Source: Rhizobium lentis (GTDB lineage: Bacteria; Pseudomonadota; Alphaproteobacteria; Rhizobiales; Rhizobiaceae). From it: DNA of 64,000 nt. A program made the translations under genes and the position numbers. Each line of letters begins with the position of its first letter. Position 1 is the stretch's first letter. Positions 49,700-61,282 of the stretch are shown piece after piece. The notes beneath the pieces were generated by a model, which ran no database searches, was not told the origin of the DNA, and was given only the letters and a program-made list of their open reading frames with translations. The DNA lies in contig NZ_CP071454.1 in the NCBI RefSeq assembly GCF_017352135.1, forward strand, positions 1,769,501-1,833,500. The letters are read 5' to 3'.

Positions 49700-50521
49700 G
49701 TGGAGAACAGAACGAACTTCTTTCATCTGCATCTGATTTCTGACTCGACGGGAGAGACTCTGATCTCCGCCGGCCGCGCCGCCTCGGCGCAGTTCAGGTC
49801 CGCTCAGCCGATCGAGCACGTCTATCCTCTGATCCGCAATCGCAAGCAGCTGCTGCCGGTTCTGCAGGCGATCGATGACGCGCCGGGAATCGTCCTCTAC
49901 ACCATTGTCGACCGGGAGCTGGCGAGCCTGATCGACGAGCGCTGCGTCGAAATGGGTGTCGCCTCGGTGAACGTGTTGGAACCGGTGATGAATGCGTTCC
50001 AGATCTATCTCGGCGCCCCGTCGCGTCGCCGGGTCGGCGCCCAGCACGTGATGAATGCCGGTTACTTCGCCCGCATCGAAGCACTGAATTTCACTATGGA
50101 TCACGATGACGGCCAAATGCCGGACGATTACAACGACGCCGATGTCGTCATCATCGGAATCAGCCGGACATCGAAAACGCCGACCAGCATCTATCTCGCC
50201 AATCGCGGCATCAAGACGGCTAATATTCCGATCGTCTATGGCGTGCCCCTGCCGGAAAGTCTTTTTGCCGCGACCAAACCGCTGATCGTTTGCCTGATCG
50301 CCACGACCGACCGCATTTCCCAGGTGCGGGAAAACCGGATACTCGGAGCGACGCAAGGTTTCGATCGCGAACATTATACCGATCGCGCCGCAATTTCCGA
50401 GGAGCTGAAATATGCCCGCTCGCTCTGCGCGCGCCACAACTGGCCGCTGATCGACGTTACTCGCCGCTCGATCGAAGAAACGGCCGCGGCAATCGTTGCT
50501 CTGCGCCCGAAGCTGCGCTAA
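49700..50521 (+). CDS. Pyruvate, phosphate dikinase regulatory protein
   Basis: A bifunctional kinase/pyrophosphorylase (DUF299 family) that switches PPDK off by ADP-dependent phosphorylation and on by Pi-dependent dephosphorylation. 273 residues. [11 protein letters not shown] is at about 7-17, the P-loop-like [18 protein letters not shown] at about 151-168, and [18 protein letters not shown] near 230. The start is a GTG. It is the first rightward gene after the origin, as in related species. The ppdK target is not in the window. Confidence 0.92.
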   Translation: MENRTNFFHLHLISDSTGETLISAGRAASAQFRSAQPIEHVYPLIRNRKQLLPVLQAIDDAPGIVLYTIVDRELASLIDERCVEMGVASVNVLEPVMNAFQIYLGAPSRRRVGAQHVMNAGYFARIEALNFTMDHDDGQMPDDYNDADVVIIGISRTSKTPTSIYLANRGIKTANIPIVYGVPLPESLFAATKPLIVCLIATTDRISQVRENRILGATQGFDREHYTDRAAISEELKYARSLCARHNWPLIDVTRRSIEETAAAIVALRPKLR

Positions 50522-50558
50522 GCGCAGACGCAACGCTCGCTCGCACTCCGAGGAACCC

Positions 50559-51158
50559 ATGAAGCCGAAACTCATCCTTGCATCGTCGAGCCCGTTTCGC
50601 CGAATGCTGATGGAAAATGCCGGTCTCTCCTTCGAGGCGCATGCTGCGGCGATCGACGAGCGGGCGCTCGAAGCACCGTTGGAGAAAGCCGGCGCAACGC
50701 CGGATGCCGTCGCCCTCATCCTGGCCAAGGCCAAGGCCGAGGAAGTCAGCCGCCGTTTTCCGGATGGGCTGGTCATCGGTTCCGATCAGACGATGTCGCT
50801 CGGCGATCGGGTCTTTCACAAGCCGAAGGATATGGCCGAGGCCGCTGGCCACCTTCAGGCTCTCTCTGGCGTGACCCACCGCTTGAACAGTGCGGTTGCC
50901 ATTGTCAGCAATGGCGTGGTCTTGTGGGATCATCTCGCCCATGCGGAGCTGAGGATGCGACCGTTGTCGGCAGATTTCATCGCCAGGCATCTGACGCGCG
51001 TCGGCGAACGGGCGCTTTCCAGCGTTGGCGCCTATCAATTGGAGGGGCAGGGGATCCAGCTCTTCGAAAAAATCGAGGGTGACTATTTCACGATTCTCGG
51101 TCTGCCGATGCTGCCGCTTCTGAAAAAATTGCGCGAACTCGGAGCAATCGATGGATGA
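50559..51158 (+). CDS. maf: Maf family nucleotide pyrophosphatase
   Basis: A 199-residue Maf-like protein. Such enzymes hydrolyse non-canonical or methylated nucleoside triphosphates and are linked to septum formation. [18 protein letters not shown] at 4-21 is the substrate loop, [14 protein letters not shown] holds the catalytic aspartate near 70, and the C-terminal [28 protein letters not shown] is conserved. GAGGAA precedes the ATG. It overlaps aroE by eight bases. Confidence 0.92.
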   Translation: MKPKLILASSSPFRRMLMENAGLSFEAHAAAIDERALEAPLEKAGATPDAVALILAKAKAEEVSRRFPDGLVIGSDQTMSLGDRVFHKPKDMAEAAGHLQALSGVTHRLNSAVAIVSNGVVLWDHLAHAELRMRPLSADFIARHLTRVGERALSSVGAYQLEGQGIQLFEKIEGDYFTILGLPMLPLLKKLRELGAIDG

Positions 51159-52008
51159 TTCACGTGAAACATTCGGGCCGAAAGCGTTTGTCACTGGCTT
51201 TCCCGTCAAACATTCGCGCTCGCCGTTGATCCATGGATATTGGCTGAAGACGCTCGACCTGCCCGGCAGCTACCGTGCCCACGAAGTCGCGCCAGAGGCC
51301 TTTGCCGATTTCATCCGCACGCTGAAGGATGGCAGCTCCGGCTTTGTTGGCGGCAATGTCACCATTCCCCATAAAGAATTGGCCTTCCGGCTCGCCGACA
51401 ACCCGGACGCACTGTCACGCGAACTCGGTGCCACCAACACGCTCTGGCTGGAGGACGGCGTTCTCCATGCGACAAACACCGACGGCCGCGGTTTCACCGC
51501 CAATCTCGACGAACGTCATCCGGGCTGGGACCGTCATGGCATTGCCGTTATCTTTGGCGCCGGCGGCGCCAGCCGGGCGATCATCCAGGCGGTGCGTGAT
51601 CGCGGCTTCAAGGAAATCCACGTCGTCAACCGCACCGTCGAACGAGCGCATGAACTGGCCGATCGTTTTGGCCCGAAAGTTCACGCCCATCCGGCTGGCG
51701 CGCTCGCCGAAGTGATGAAAGGCGCCGGTCTGTTCGTCAATACCACCTCGCTCGGCATGGACGGCGAGGTCGCACCGAAGCTCGACTTCACCCCTCTTGC
51801 AGCCGAGGCCGTCGTCACTGATATCGTCTATGTGCCTCTGAAGACGCCGATCCTGGCCCAGGCGCAAGAGCAGGGATTTCCGATCGTCGATGGTCTCGGC
51901 ATGCTGCTGCACCAAGCTGTGCCGGGATTTGAGAAATGGTTCGGCAAACGTCCCGTCGTCGACGCGGCGCTGCGCGCCCTGATCATCGCAGATGTGGAAG
52001 CACACTGA
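51151..52008 (+). CDS. aroE: Shikimate dehydrogenase
   Basis: AroE reduces 3-dehydroshikimate with NADPH in aromatic amino acid synthesis. 285 residues. The shikimate-site SRS triad is in [12 protein letters not shown] (about 19-30), the catalytic K/N pair in GNVTIPHKE near 70, the NADP loop GAGGASRAI near 134, and the C-terminal [17 protein letters not shown] is conserved. The first codons contain a parS-like site (residues DSRET). The gene overlaps maf and coaE, so maf-aroE-coaE-dnaQ is one operon. Confidence 0.95.
   Translation: MDDSRETFGPKAFVTGFPVKHSRSPLIHGYWLKTLDLPGSYRAHEVAPEAFADFIRTLKDGSSGFVGGNVTIPHKELAFRLADNPDALSRELGATNTLWLEDGVLHATNTDGRGFTANLDERHPGWDRHGIAVIFGAGGASRAIIQAVRDRGFKEIHVVNRTVERAHELADRFGPKVHAHPAGALAEVMKGAGLFVNTTSLGMDGEVAPKLDFTPLAAEAVVTDIVYVPLKTPILAQAQEQGFPIVDGLGMLLHQAVPGFEKWFGKRPVVDAALRALIIADVEAH
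51156..51171. promoter_or_regulatory. parS-like site at the aroE start
   Basis: TGATTCACGTGAAACA, 15 of 16 to the consensus. It overlaps codons 2-7 of aroE and the last codon of maf, 1.6 kb right of the predicted origin, the only strong site on that side. Confidence 0.87.
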
Positions 52009-52619
52009 TGCTGAAGATTGGTCTCACCGGCTCCATCGGAATGGGAAAATCGACGGCCGGCAAACTCTTTGCCGAGGCCGGGATCCCGCTGAACGATTCG
52101 GATGCCGTCGTCCATGATCTCTATGCCGGGGAGGCTGCGCCCCTGGTGGACGCCGCCTTCCCGGGCACGATGAAGGATGGAGCCGTCGACCGGCACGAAC
52201 TCGGCCGGCAGCTGGCGCTCGATCCCCACGGTTTCAAACGCCTGGAGGCGATCGTTCACCCGCTGGTCCGCAAGCGCGAGAGGGAATTTCTGGCGCAACA
52301 GCGCGCCGCCGGCGCCGAAATGGTTCTGCTCGATATTCCGCTGCTCTTCGAAACCGGCGCCTGGGAAAGAGTGGATGTCATCGTCGTCGTCAGCACCGAT
52401 CCACAGATTCAGCGCGAGAGGGTGCTTGCGCGGGAAGACATGACCGAGGAAAAATTCGACATGATTCTCTCGCGCCAGACGCCGGACGCGGAAAAACGGC
52501 GCCGTGCTGATTACCTGATCGACACCAGCCACAGTATCGCGGAGACGAAGGAACGGGTGCTTGAGATTGTCGCCGACCTGAAAAAGCGGATTGCCAGCGG
52601 AGAATTCCGGAATGCGTGA
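52008..52619 (+). CDS. coaE: Dephospho-CoA kinase
   Basis: The last enzyme of coenzyme A synthesis, phosphorylating the 3'-OH of dephospho-CoA. 203 residues; P-loop GLTGSIGMGKSTAG at 5-18, the DSDAVVHDLY motif near 34, and the CoA-domain VLLDIPLLFETG near 106. Its ATG shares a base with the aroE stop (TGATG), and its stop overlaps dnaQ by eight bases. Confidence 0.95.
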   Translation: MLKIGLTGSIGMGKSTAGKLFAEAGIPLNDSDAVVHDLYAGEAAPLVDAAFPGTMKDGAVDRHELGRQLALDPHGFKRLEAIVHPLVRKREREFLAQQRAAGAEMVLLDIPLLFETGAWERVDVIVVVSTDPQIQRERVLAREDMTEEKFDMILSRQTPDAEKRRRADYLIDTSHSIAETKERVLEIVADLKKRIASGEFRNA

Positions 52620-53334
52620 AATCATTTTCGATACGGAAACCACCGGCCTGGATAACCGGACGGACCGCATCATCGAAATCGGCGGCATCGAACTCTTCAA
52701 CCATTTCCCCACAGGCAATACGATCCACATCTACATCAACCCTGGAGACCAGAAGGTTCATCCGGATGCACTCGCCGTGCACGGCATTACCGACGAGTTC
52801 CTGAAGGACAAGAAGCCATTTGCCGAGGTCGCCGAAGAGATCCTTGCCTTCTTCGGCGACGCGAAGTGGATTGCCCATAACGCCACCTTCGATATGGGCT
52901 TCATCAATGCCGAATTCGCCCGGCTGGGTTTGCCGCCAATCTTGCCGGACAAGGTGGTCGATACACTGTCGATGGCGCGGCGCAAAAATCCGATGGGGCC
53001 GAATTCTCTCGATGCGCTCTGCCGGCGTTACGGCATCGACAATTCGCACCGCACCAAACACGGCGCGCTGCTCGACTCCGAATTGCTGGCCGAGGTCTAT
53101 ATCGAGATGATCGGCGGCAGGCAGGCAGCATTCGGCCTGAGCATATCAGGTCAATCCGGCCAGGCGGCACGCGGTGAAATGGTGACGGAAGACGATTTGC
53201 TGATTGCCGCACCGCTCGAACGGCCCCGCCCGCTCGCACCTCGCCTCAGCCCGGCCGAAGCGCAGGCGCACGAGGCCCTGGTCGCCAAGCTCGGTGAAAA
53301 AGGCATCTGGGCAAAATACCGCAGCCCTAATTGA
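52612..53334 (+). CDS. dnaQ: DNA polymerase III epsilon subunit (3'-5' proofreading)
   Basis: 240 residues of DEDDh exonuclease. Exo I is FDTETTGLD (D6, E8) at about 5-13, Exo II is WIAHNATFDMGFINAE near 92, and Exo III carries H and D in SHRTKHGALLDSELLAEVY near 149. The C-terminal part should bind the polymerase alpha subunit. Its place in an operon beginning at the origin, with replication, CoA and aromatic pathway genes, is a conserved rhizobial arrangement. Confidence 0.95.
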   Translation: MREIIFDTETTGLDNRTDRIIEIGGIELFNHFPTGNTIHIYINPGDQKVHPDALAVHGITDEFLKDKKPFAEVAEEILAFFGDAKWIAHNATFDMGFINAEFARLGLPPILPDKVVDTLSMARRKNPMGPNSLDALCRRYGIDNSHRTKHGALLDSELLAEVYIEMIGGRQAAFGLSISGQSGQAARGEMVTEDDLLIAAPLERPRPLAPRLSPAEAQAHEALVAKLGEKGIWAKYRSPN

Positions 53335-53359
53335 AAATGCCCGGGACCTGCCCGGGCAT
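53332..53359 (-). terminator. Terminator of secB
   Basis: ATGCCCGGG / CCCGGGCAT, 9-base stem with a 5-base loop, followed leftward by TTTTC. It lies 30 bases beyond the secB stop and also just after the dnaQ stop. Confidence 0.75.
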
Positions 53360-53388
53360 CATCCGCATGTCAATGCCGGAACGTCCGA

Positions 53389-53871
53389 TCAGTTCGGAAC
53401 GGCCTGAACCTTGGCGCGGGCCTGTTCTTCGGCGACCCGCTGGGCAAACATCTGCGTGAAATCGATCGGGTCGATCATCAGCGGCGGGAAGCCGCCGTTG
53501 CGGGTCACGTCGGCGATGATCTGACGGGCGAAGGGGAAGAGCATGCGTGGGCACTCGATGAAGAGGACCGGCAGCATGTGTTCCTGCGGGAAACCGGCAA
53601 CGCGGAAGACGCCGCCATAGACGAGCTCGGTATGGAAGACCGTCTTGTCGCCGTCCTTGGCTTCGGCATTCAGCGACAGCACGACATCGAAATCCGTGTC
53701 GGAAAGCGGATTGGCGTTGACGTTCACATTGATGTTGATCGTCGGCGCCTTGTCGCGGGCCTGCAGCGAACGCGGCGCACCCGGATTTTCGAAGGAGAGG
53801 TCCTTGGTGTATTGCGCAAGGATCGAAAGGGTGGGGTTGGTCGCGCCGTTGCTGTTGTTATCGTCTGCCAT
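53389..53871 (-). CDS. secB: Protein-export chaperone SecB
   Basis: SecB holds preproteins unfolded for SecA. 160 residues from the ATG at 53871 ([20 protein letters not shown]). The conserved core runs through [13 protein letters not shown], the beta region [57 protein letters not shown]. The Asn/Asp-rich N-terminus is usual in rhizobia. A longer frame to 53916 has no similarity support. It is monocistronic. Confidence 0.95.
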   Translation of the reverse strand: MADDNNSNGATNPTLSILAQYTKDLSFENPGAPRSLQARDKAPTININVNVNANPLSDTDFDVVLSLNAEAKDGDKTVFHTELVYGGVFRVAGFPQEHMLPVLFIECPRMLFPFARQIIADVTRNGGFPPLMIDPIDFTQMFAQRVAEEQARAKVQAVPN

Positions 53872-53972
53872 TGGCTTTTCCTCGAAGGGCATGGGAATGG
53901 TGCCGCCATCTAACATTTCGGGGAGGGGCTTACAACCCTGAGCGCAAGGCGCAACTGATCGCCGGCTCAGCC

Positions 53973-54488
53973 TCAGTCACCGAGATGTTTGCCGGACCAC
54001 GGCGATTTGCGATCCGGCTCCCTATGATAGTCCTCCTCATCGAGATCGACCACCTTCGAATTCGGATTGCGATCGCGGAAATCCGATTTCGGTCCCGCGG
54101 AGAAGCCGCCCTTGGCATTGACGACGACGAAGCGTTTGGCGATCGCCCGCCAGATGAACTCGCGCACCGGCGGAAGGAGAATAAGGATTGCGACGATATC
54201 CGTCAGGAAACCCGGAATGATCAGCATCAGAGCGGCGATCACCGTCATCACTGGCTTCAGGAGATCGCGCCCCGGCATCACGCCGTTCCGTCCTTCGCTC
54301 GACATGCGGCGCAGGATCCCGATACCCTGCCGGCGCAGCAGGACCACGCCGAGAACGAAACTTGCCATGACGAGCGCAAGTGTCAGCGCCAGGCCGATCG
54401 CCCGGCCGACGACGACGAAACCGGCAATTTCGCCAAGCGGCAGCAGCAGAATGAAAGCCGGCAGGATTGAAAAACGCATGGTCGTCAT
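53973..54488 (-). CDS. fxsA: FxsA family membrane protein
   Basis: A 171-residue cytoplasmic-membrane protein. Membrane segments lie at about 7-22, 26-48 and 78-105, with the family motif [32 protein letters not shown] interrupted only by normal substitutions. The C-terminus is charged and rich in Asp, Glu and Arg. E. coli FxsA relieves phage T7 exclusion by the F plasmid; the general role is unknown. An internal ATG at 54479 could be used. It is divergent from the Tim44-like gene. Confidence 0.85.
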   Translation of the reverse strand: MTTMRFSILPAFILLLPLGEIAGFVVVGRAIGLALTLALVMASFVLGVVLLRRQGIGILRRMSSEGRNGVMPGRDLLKPVMTVIAALMLIIPGFLTDIVAILILLPPVREFIWRAIAKRFVVVNAKGGFSAGPKSDFRDRNPNSKVVDLDEEDYHREPDRKSPWSGKHLGD

Positions 54489-54541
54489 GTCCCGGGCTTT
54501 GCCGGTCTCCTCTTGGTGCCGGCGAAGACGCCAGCCATGAT

Positions 54542-54570
54542 TTGAATCATCTGTATAGGCGGACTATATG
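54542..54570 (+). promoter_or_regulatory. Predicted promoter of the Tim44-like/mltA operon
   Basis: TTGAAT (54542-54547), 17 bases, TATATG (54565-54570), 42 bases before the Tim44-like start codon. The -35 lies in a TGATT-tg-AATCA dyad. Confidence 0.5.
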
Positions 54571-54611
54571 GGAGTACAAATCAGAGATGTTAACGGCGGT
54601 TGCGATACGAT

Positions 54612-55316
54612 ATGAGTTCGAACGACTTCATCACATTATTCTTCCTGGTGGCGGCGGTGCTGATTTTCTTTCAGCTCCGTTCCGTGCTCGGTCGCCGCAC
54701 AGGAAATGAGAAGCCGCCGCGCGATCTTTACAGCCCGCGAGATACGGCGCCGGCCGACGCCGCCGATGCCGGCAAGGTCGTGACCCTGCCGCGCCGGGAC
54801 ACGACGGCTGACGATGAGGATCGCTTCTCCGAGATCGACGCCGTCGCCGCATCCGGAACGCCGCTCAATGAATCCCTGCGCGCCCTGAACAAGGCCGATC
54901 CGTCCTTCAGCCCGAAGGAGTTTCTGAACGGCGCCCGCATGGCTTACGAGATGATCGTCATGGCCTATGCCGACGGCGACCGGAAAACCCTGAAGAACCT
55001 CCTGTCCCGCGAAGTCTATGATGGATTCGATGCGGCGATCGGCGAGCGCGAAGCCCGCGGCGATAAGGTGAAGTCCACCTTCGTCGGCATCGACAAGGCC
55101 GAAATCACCCATGCCGAGACCAAGGGCAGCGAAGCGCAGATCACGGTTCGCATCGTCAGCCAGCTGATATCGGCGACCTACGACAAAGCCGACGTGCTGA
55201 TCGAGGGCGACGCCGAAAACGTCGCCGAGGTCAACGACCTCTGGACCTTCGCCCGCGACACCCGTTCGCGCGATCCGAACTGGAAACTGGTGGCGACCGA
55301 ATCGGAACATGAGTGA
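54612..55316 (+). CDS. Tim44-like domain protein (TimA-type)
   Basis: 234 residues with one N-terminal membrane segment (about 5-24), a charged linker, and a C-terminal Tim44-like domain (about 90-230: FLNGARMAYEMIVMAYADGDRKTLKNLL, then VRIVSQLISATYD). The alphaproteobacterial family is related to the mitochondrial import component Tim44; its bacterial task is not settled but is tied to the membrane. It starts an operon with mltA, overlapping it by eight bases, and neighbours secB and fxsA. Confidence 0.88.
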   Translation: MSSNDFITLFFLVAAVLIFFQLRSVLGRRTGNEKPPRDLYSPRDTAPADAADAGKVVTLPRRDTTADDEDRFSEIDAVAASGTPLNESLRALNKADPSFSPKEFLNGARMAYEMIVMAYADGDRKTLKNLLSREVYDGFDAAIGEREARGDKVKSTFVGIDKAEITHAETKGSEAQITVRIVSQLISATYDKADVLIEGDAENVAEVNDLWTFARDTRSRDPNWKLVATESEHE

Positions 55317-56451
55317 CCACGCATCGGACTTCGTCCTGCAAGCCATCAGCTTCGATCGACTGGAAGGCTGGAAGGATGATGATCCCTCCGGCCTTTTCGA
55401 AGTGATGCGACGCTGCCGCCGGCAGATCACCGATGTCAAACCCTATCGCACCGGATCGCTCGGCCTGAGCTCGGACGATCTGCTACCGCTTCTCCTGGAC
55501 GCTGAAAATTTTACGCCGTCGTCGCCGGCATCGGCGCGCGCCTTTTTCGAAGCACGCTGTCGACCCTTTCTGATCCGCCGCAAGGACGGCGGTTCCGGTT
55601 TCGTCACCGCCTTCTACGAGCCCGAGATCGAGGTGTCCGAGCGGCCGGACGACGTCTTCCGATTTCCCTTCTACAGCCGCCCGGACGATCTGATCGATCT
55701 TGATGACGGCAATCGCCCCGCCGAATTGGATGTATCCTATGTCTTCGGCCGTCTGCATGGTGACGGCCGCGTTGGCGCCTATCCGGATCGCCGCGAGATC
55801 GACCAGGGTTTTCTTGCAGGTCGAGGCCTTGAAATCGCCTGGGCGAAGTCGAAGGTCGACGTTTTCTTCGTGCATGTGCAGGGTGCCGCGCGGCTGCGTT
55901 ATCGCGACGGCCGCATCGGCCGCATCACTTACGCGGCGAAAGCGGGACATCCCTTCTCGGCGATCGGCAAGCTGCTGATCGAGCGCGGAGAGATCGACCG
56001 CGCCGAGATTTCCATGCAGTCGATCCGCGGCTGGCTGGCCCGCAATCCGGGGCGAGTGGACGAGGTGCTATGGCACAACCGCTCCTATATTTTCTTCCGC
56101 GAAATGCCCTCGGAGGCTCTCGGCCTGCGTACCGCAGATCCTGAGGCGGGTCCGATCGCCGCTGCCAAGGTGCCGCTCCTCGCCGGGCGCTCGCTGGCGG
56201 TCGACCGGATGATCCATACGTTCGGTTTTCCCTTTTTCATCAGCGCCGATAGCCTCATTCATCTCGATCAGGGGCGACCTTTCCGGCGGCTGATGCTGGC
56301 GCTCGATACCGGTTCGGCGATCGTCGGGCCGGCGCGCGGCGACATTTTCACCGGCTCGGGAGATGCGGCAGGAGAAAGTGCGGGCACCGTCCGCAACGAC
56401 GCCGATTTTGTGATCCTCCTTCCCAATGCCGCCGCCGGACGATTCGACTGA
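55309..56451 (+). CDS. mltA: Membrane-bound lytic murein transglycosylase A
   Basis: 380 residues. The MltA barrel domain is at about 95-250 (FVTAFYEPEIEVSERP, FVHVQGAARLRYRDGR) and the 3D domain at about 280-370 (SLAVDRMIHTFGFPFFIS, MLALDTGSAIVGPARGDIFTGSG), with the catalytic aspartate expected in LALDTGSAIVGPARGDIF. It cuts peptidoglycan glycan strands. No clear signal peptide or lipobox is seen at this N-terminus, which is odd for a periplasmic enzyme; an upstream start is not available because the gene overlaps the Tim44-like gene. Confidence 0.9.
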   Translation: MSDHASDFVLQAISFDRLEGWKDDDPSGLFEVMRRCRRQITDVKPYRTGSLGLSSDDLLPLLLDAENFTPSSPASARAFFEARCRPFLIRRKDGGSGFVTAFYEPEIEVSERPDDVFRFPFYSRPDDLIDLDDGNRPAELDVSYVFGRLHGDGRVGAYPDRREIDQGFLAGRGLEIAWAKSKVDVFFVHVQGAARLRYRDGRIGRITYAAKAGHPFSAIGKLLIERGEIDRAEISMQSIRGWLARNPGRVDEVLWHNRSYIFFREMPSEALGLRTADPEAGPIAAAKVPLLAGRSLAVDRMIHTFGFPFFISADSLIHLDQGRPFRRLMLALDTGSAIVGPARGDIFTGSGDAAGESAGTVRNDADFVILLPNAAAGRFD

Positions 56452-57020
56452 TGGCAAGGGACCGCAAGCTCAGCGCCGATGAGAGGATACTGTGGGGAAA
56501 GGTTGCCCGCAGCACGCGGCCGATGCCCGGCAAGGTGGATGAGTTGACCGAGCTCGATGCATTTCTTGCCGAAACCGAGGCGGCAGCAGAGCGCCAGAAA
56601 GCCGAAACGCCGACGTCTCCTTCGCCAACGGCTGCACTGCCGGCACCACCTGCAACATCGAGACATCAGGCCAAGGTGCACCATCCGCTGGAAAAGCCGG
56701 TCAAGCGCAAGATCGCCAAGGGCCGGCTGGCGCTTGAGGCGCGTATTGACCTGCATGGCCTGGTTCAGAGTGAGGCCCACGGCATCCTTCTCGATTTTCT
56801 GATCCGCGCCCATGAGCGCGGCATGCGCCATGTGCTTGTCATCACCGGCAAGGGCAGCTCGCTGGGCAGCGAAGGTGCGTTGAAACGCGCCGTTCCCCTC
56901 TGGTTCTCCAAGCCCGAATTCCGTTACCTGATCTCTTCCTACGAGCCGGCCGCCCAGCACCATGGCGGCGAGGGCGCGCTCTACATCCGGCTGTCGCGGC
57001 GGCATGGAGAAAAGGCATGA
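56451..57020 (+). CDS. Smr/MutS2-domain protein
   Basis: A 189-residue protein with a low-complexity Ala/Pro linker (about 40-75) and a C-terminal Smr domain: ARIDLHGLVQSEAHGILLDF, VLVITGKGSSLGSEGALKR and the HGGEGALYIRLSR end. Smr domains nick or bind branched DNA or RNA, and the DLHG and GKG motifs are both intact. It overlaps the mltA stop by one base and the next gene by four, so it belongs to the same operon. Confidence 0.9.
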   Translation: MARDRKLSADERILWGKVARSTRPMPGKVDELTELDAFLAETEAAAERQKAETPTSPSPTAALPAPPATSRHQAKVHHPLEKPVKRKIAKGRLALEARIDLHGLVQSEAHGILLDFLIRAHERGMRHVLVITGKGSSLGSEGALKRAVPLWFSKPEFRYLISSYEPAAQHHGGEGALYIRLSRRHGEKA

Positions 57021-57394
57021 CACCCTTCGGAGAGGCGGTTCGCAGGCTGAGGACGCGCAAGGGCGTCTCGCAGAAGGAGATGGCGGCAGCGTTGAATGTC
57101 TCGCCCGCCTATCTCTCGGCGCTCGAACATGGGAAGCGCGGCCTGCCGACATTCGACTTGCTGCAGCGCATCGCCGGCTATTTCAATATCATCTGGGACG
57201 AAGCCGAGGAATTGTTCCTGCTTGCTCGTTCCTCCGACCCCCGGGTCATCATCGACACATCGGGGCTGCCGCCGGAATACACCGAATTCGCCAACCGGCT
57301 GGCCCGGCGGATCCGCAACCTTGACAGCGCTGAGATCGCCCGGTTATCGGCTCTTCTCGAAAATGGCGGCAAAGGCGACGGAAAAGCGTCATAA
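57017..57394 (+). CDS. XRE-family transcriptional regulator
   Basis: 125 residues; the HTH is at about 5-60 (FGEAVRRLRTRKGVSQKEMAA, then VSPAYLSALEHGKRG), followed by a helical tail (PPEYTEFANRLARRIRNLD). Targets are unknown. Since it ends the Tim44-like/mltA/Smr operon, it may regulate that operon, but no operator is evident. It is 70 bases from the predicted gyrB -10 element. Confidence 0.88.
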   Translation: MTPFGEAVRRLRTRKGVSQKEMAAALNVSPAYLSALEHGKRGLPTFDLLQRIAGYFNIIWDEAEELFLLARSSDPRVIIDTSGLPPEYTEFANRLARRIRNLDSAEIARLSALLENGGKGDGKAS

Positions 57395-59965
<2,571 letters not shown>

Positions 59966-59988
59966 TCGCTGTCCCTTCAAACAAAGAG

Positions 59989-60012
59989 CCCCGCCGTCAC
60001 AGGACGGCGGGG
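59989..60012. terminator. Terminator of gyrB
   Basis: CCCCGCCGTC / GACGGCGGGG, 10-base stem with a 4-base loop and a TTC..TTTG tail, between the converging gyrB and nitroreductase genes. Confidence 0.75.
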
Positions 60013-60032
60013 TTCGTTTGTTCTGATATCGC

Positions 60033-60632
60033 CTAGTTCCCGACGAAACGGCTGTTAAAGGCGAGGTCGGATAGCGGCTTGCGCTGGCTCGGGAATTCGC
60101 GCGCCTGATTGCGTTCGGAAAGCACGCTCTTGTCAGCCAGACGGCCGACGGCGACGCCCGCTTCGACCCGGTAACCCTCAGGAATTTCGAACGTTTTCCT
60201 GATTTCCTCATGTTTGATGCCGCCCATCCCATGGGCATAGAGACCGGAAAGGCGCGCCTGGAGCGCCAGGTATCCCCAGGCCGCACCGGCGTCGAACGAA
60301 TGGGTGTAGCTCGGCTTTTCCTCGCCGGAACCGGCAGCGCCGGTGAAGCTGCGTGACACGACGAAGATCAGCGCCGATGCGTTCTTTGCCCATTCCTGAT
60401 TGGCGTCGACGAGCAGTACGACGAATTTCTCCCAATGCTGCGAGCCCTTGAGGGCATAGATGAAGCGCCACGGCTGCTGGTTGGAAGAGGACGGCGCCCA
60501 ATGGGCGGCTTCTAGGAGGCTGAGCAATTGCGCTTCTTCGATGATTTCCCCGGTAAAGGCGCGAGGTGACCAGCGGTCGAGGAACATCGGATCGATCGGA
60601 TAGTCGGACTCGCGGTAATTGCTCTTTGTCAT
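60033..60632 (-). CDS. Nitroreductase family protein
   Basis: A 199-residue FMN-dependent oxidoreductase. FMN-binding landmarks are the N-terminal DRWSPRAFTGE with the RS/RxF phosphate contact, AAHWAPSSSNQQPWRFIYA, and GGIKHEEIRKTFEIPEGYRVEAGVAVG near the C-terminus. Members reduce nitroaromatics, quinones or flavins with NAD(P)H; the substrate here is unknown. It lies 36 bases upstream of and in line with no other gene of the same task, although a hydroquinone-reductase remnant lies 500 bases to the right. Confidence 0.88.
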   Translation of the reverse strand: MTKSNYRESDYPIDPMFLDRWSPRAFTGEIIEEAQLLSLLEAAHWAPSSSNQQPWRFIYALKGSQHWEKFVVLLVDANQEWAKNASALIFVVSRSFTGAAGSGEEKPSYTHSFDAGAAWGYLALQARLSGLYAHGMGGIKHEEIRKTFEIPEGYRVEAGVAVGRLADKSVLSERNQAREFPSQRKPLSDLAFNSRFVGN

Positions 60633-60668
60633 GCTCGTTCCAGGTTTGGGGCGGAAAATATGATGGGG

Positions 60669-60992
60669 CTAGCGCGTCCAGACGATGTCGAGTTCTTCGC
60701 GGAAGGCGAAGCGCTTCAGGTGATCATCGATCACGCCCTGCATCCGTGCCTGCTGGTCGCGATCGGCAACGGAAAGCGTCATTGTGAGCGCCGCATCGTC
60801 GGCTGCGAATGTCACCTCGGCGTTATCGCTGAACGGCACCTGGCCCTTGTGCGGATCGAAATCGACGCTGAACTTGTGGCTCCAGTGTTTGCAGAGCTGC
60901 TGCAGATAGCGGCTCGCATGTTCGGTGCGCACGACGGCCTTGGAGAGGTACATGGTGAATTCCATCTCATTGGGGGACTGCAGCAAAGTCAT
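60669..60992 (-). CDS. DUF2218 protein
   Basis: 107 residues with the DUF2218 pattern: SKAVVRTEHASRYLQQLCKHWSHKF at 15-39, then FDPHKGQVPFSDNAEVTF, a DDAALTMTLSVADRDQQARMQ helix and the FRE-type C-terminus. Function is unknown; homologues often accompany siderophore or iron genes, which are absent here. The ATG at 60992 has AGGA four bases upstream; ATGs at 60965 and 60953 lack one. Confidence 0.8.
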   Translation of the reverse strand: MTLLQSPNEMEFTMYLSKAVVRTEHASRYLQQLCKHWSHKFSVDFDPHKGQVPFSDNAEVTFAADDAALTMTLSVADRDQQARMQGVIDDHLKRFAFREELDIVWTR

Positions 60993-61124
60993 ATTTCCTG
61001 CGTCGCCGGCTTGGCAAGCGCAGCATCGTCGCAGTTGGGTGGACGGACTGTCTTTATAAAGGCGGCCTCACGCGCGCCGAGGCAGGTAATGGACCGCTTC
61101 AGTCGATCGGTCCGAGAGTTGTGC

Positions 61125-61282
61125 ATGCTGGTGAACGGAAAATGGACGGAAGACTAGCAGCCCGGCCGGGCATCGCCGAAACGGTGAATCTCGACCACAT
61201 CAAGCGTGGTTATTACTCGGTCGAAAGCCTCAACCCGACGAAAATCGTGCCTGCCGGACCGGATCTCTCCGAAATTTTCTAG
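61125..61282 (+). pseudogene. Collapsed glutathionyl-hydroquinone reductase gene
   Basis: The reading frame at 61125 gives MLVNGKWTED and then TAG, which is the N-terminus of rhizobial glutathionyl-hydroquinone reductases (YqjG/ECM4 family, normally about 320 residues). From 61160, in another frame, ARPGIAETVNLDHIKRGYYS continues to IVPAGPDLSEIF and TAG, the C-terminus of the same family. Only about 10 and 40 codons survive and the middle, about 270 codons, is gone. The junction is near 61155. The two ends in correct order and orientation argue for an internal deletion in one gene. Confidence 0.72.

Noticed and set aside
61142..61282. 46-codon frame as a real small gene
   Set aside because: It is exactly the C-terminal end of the hydroquinone reductase family with a few random codons before it and no ribosome site; the pseudogene reading explains more.
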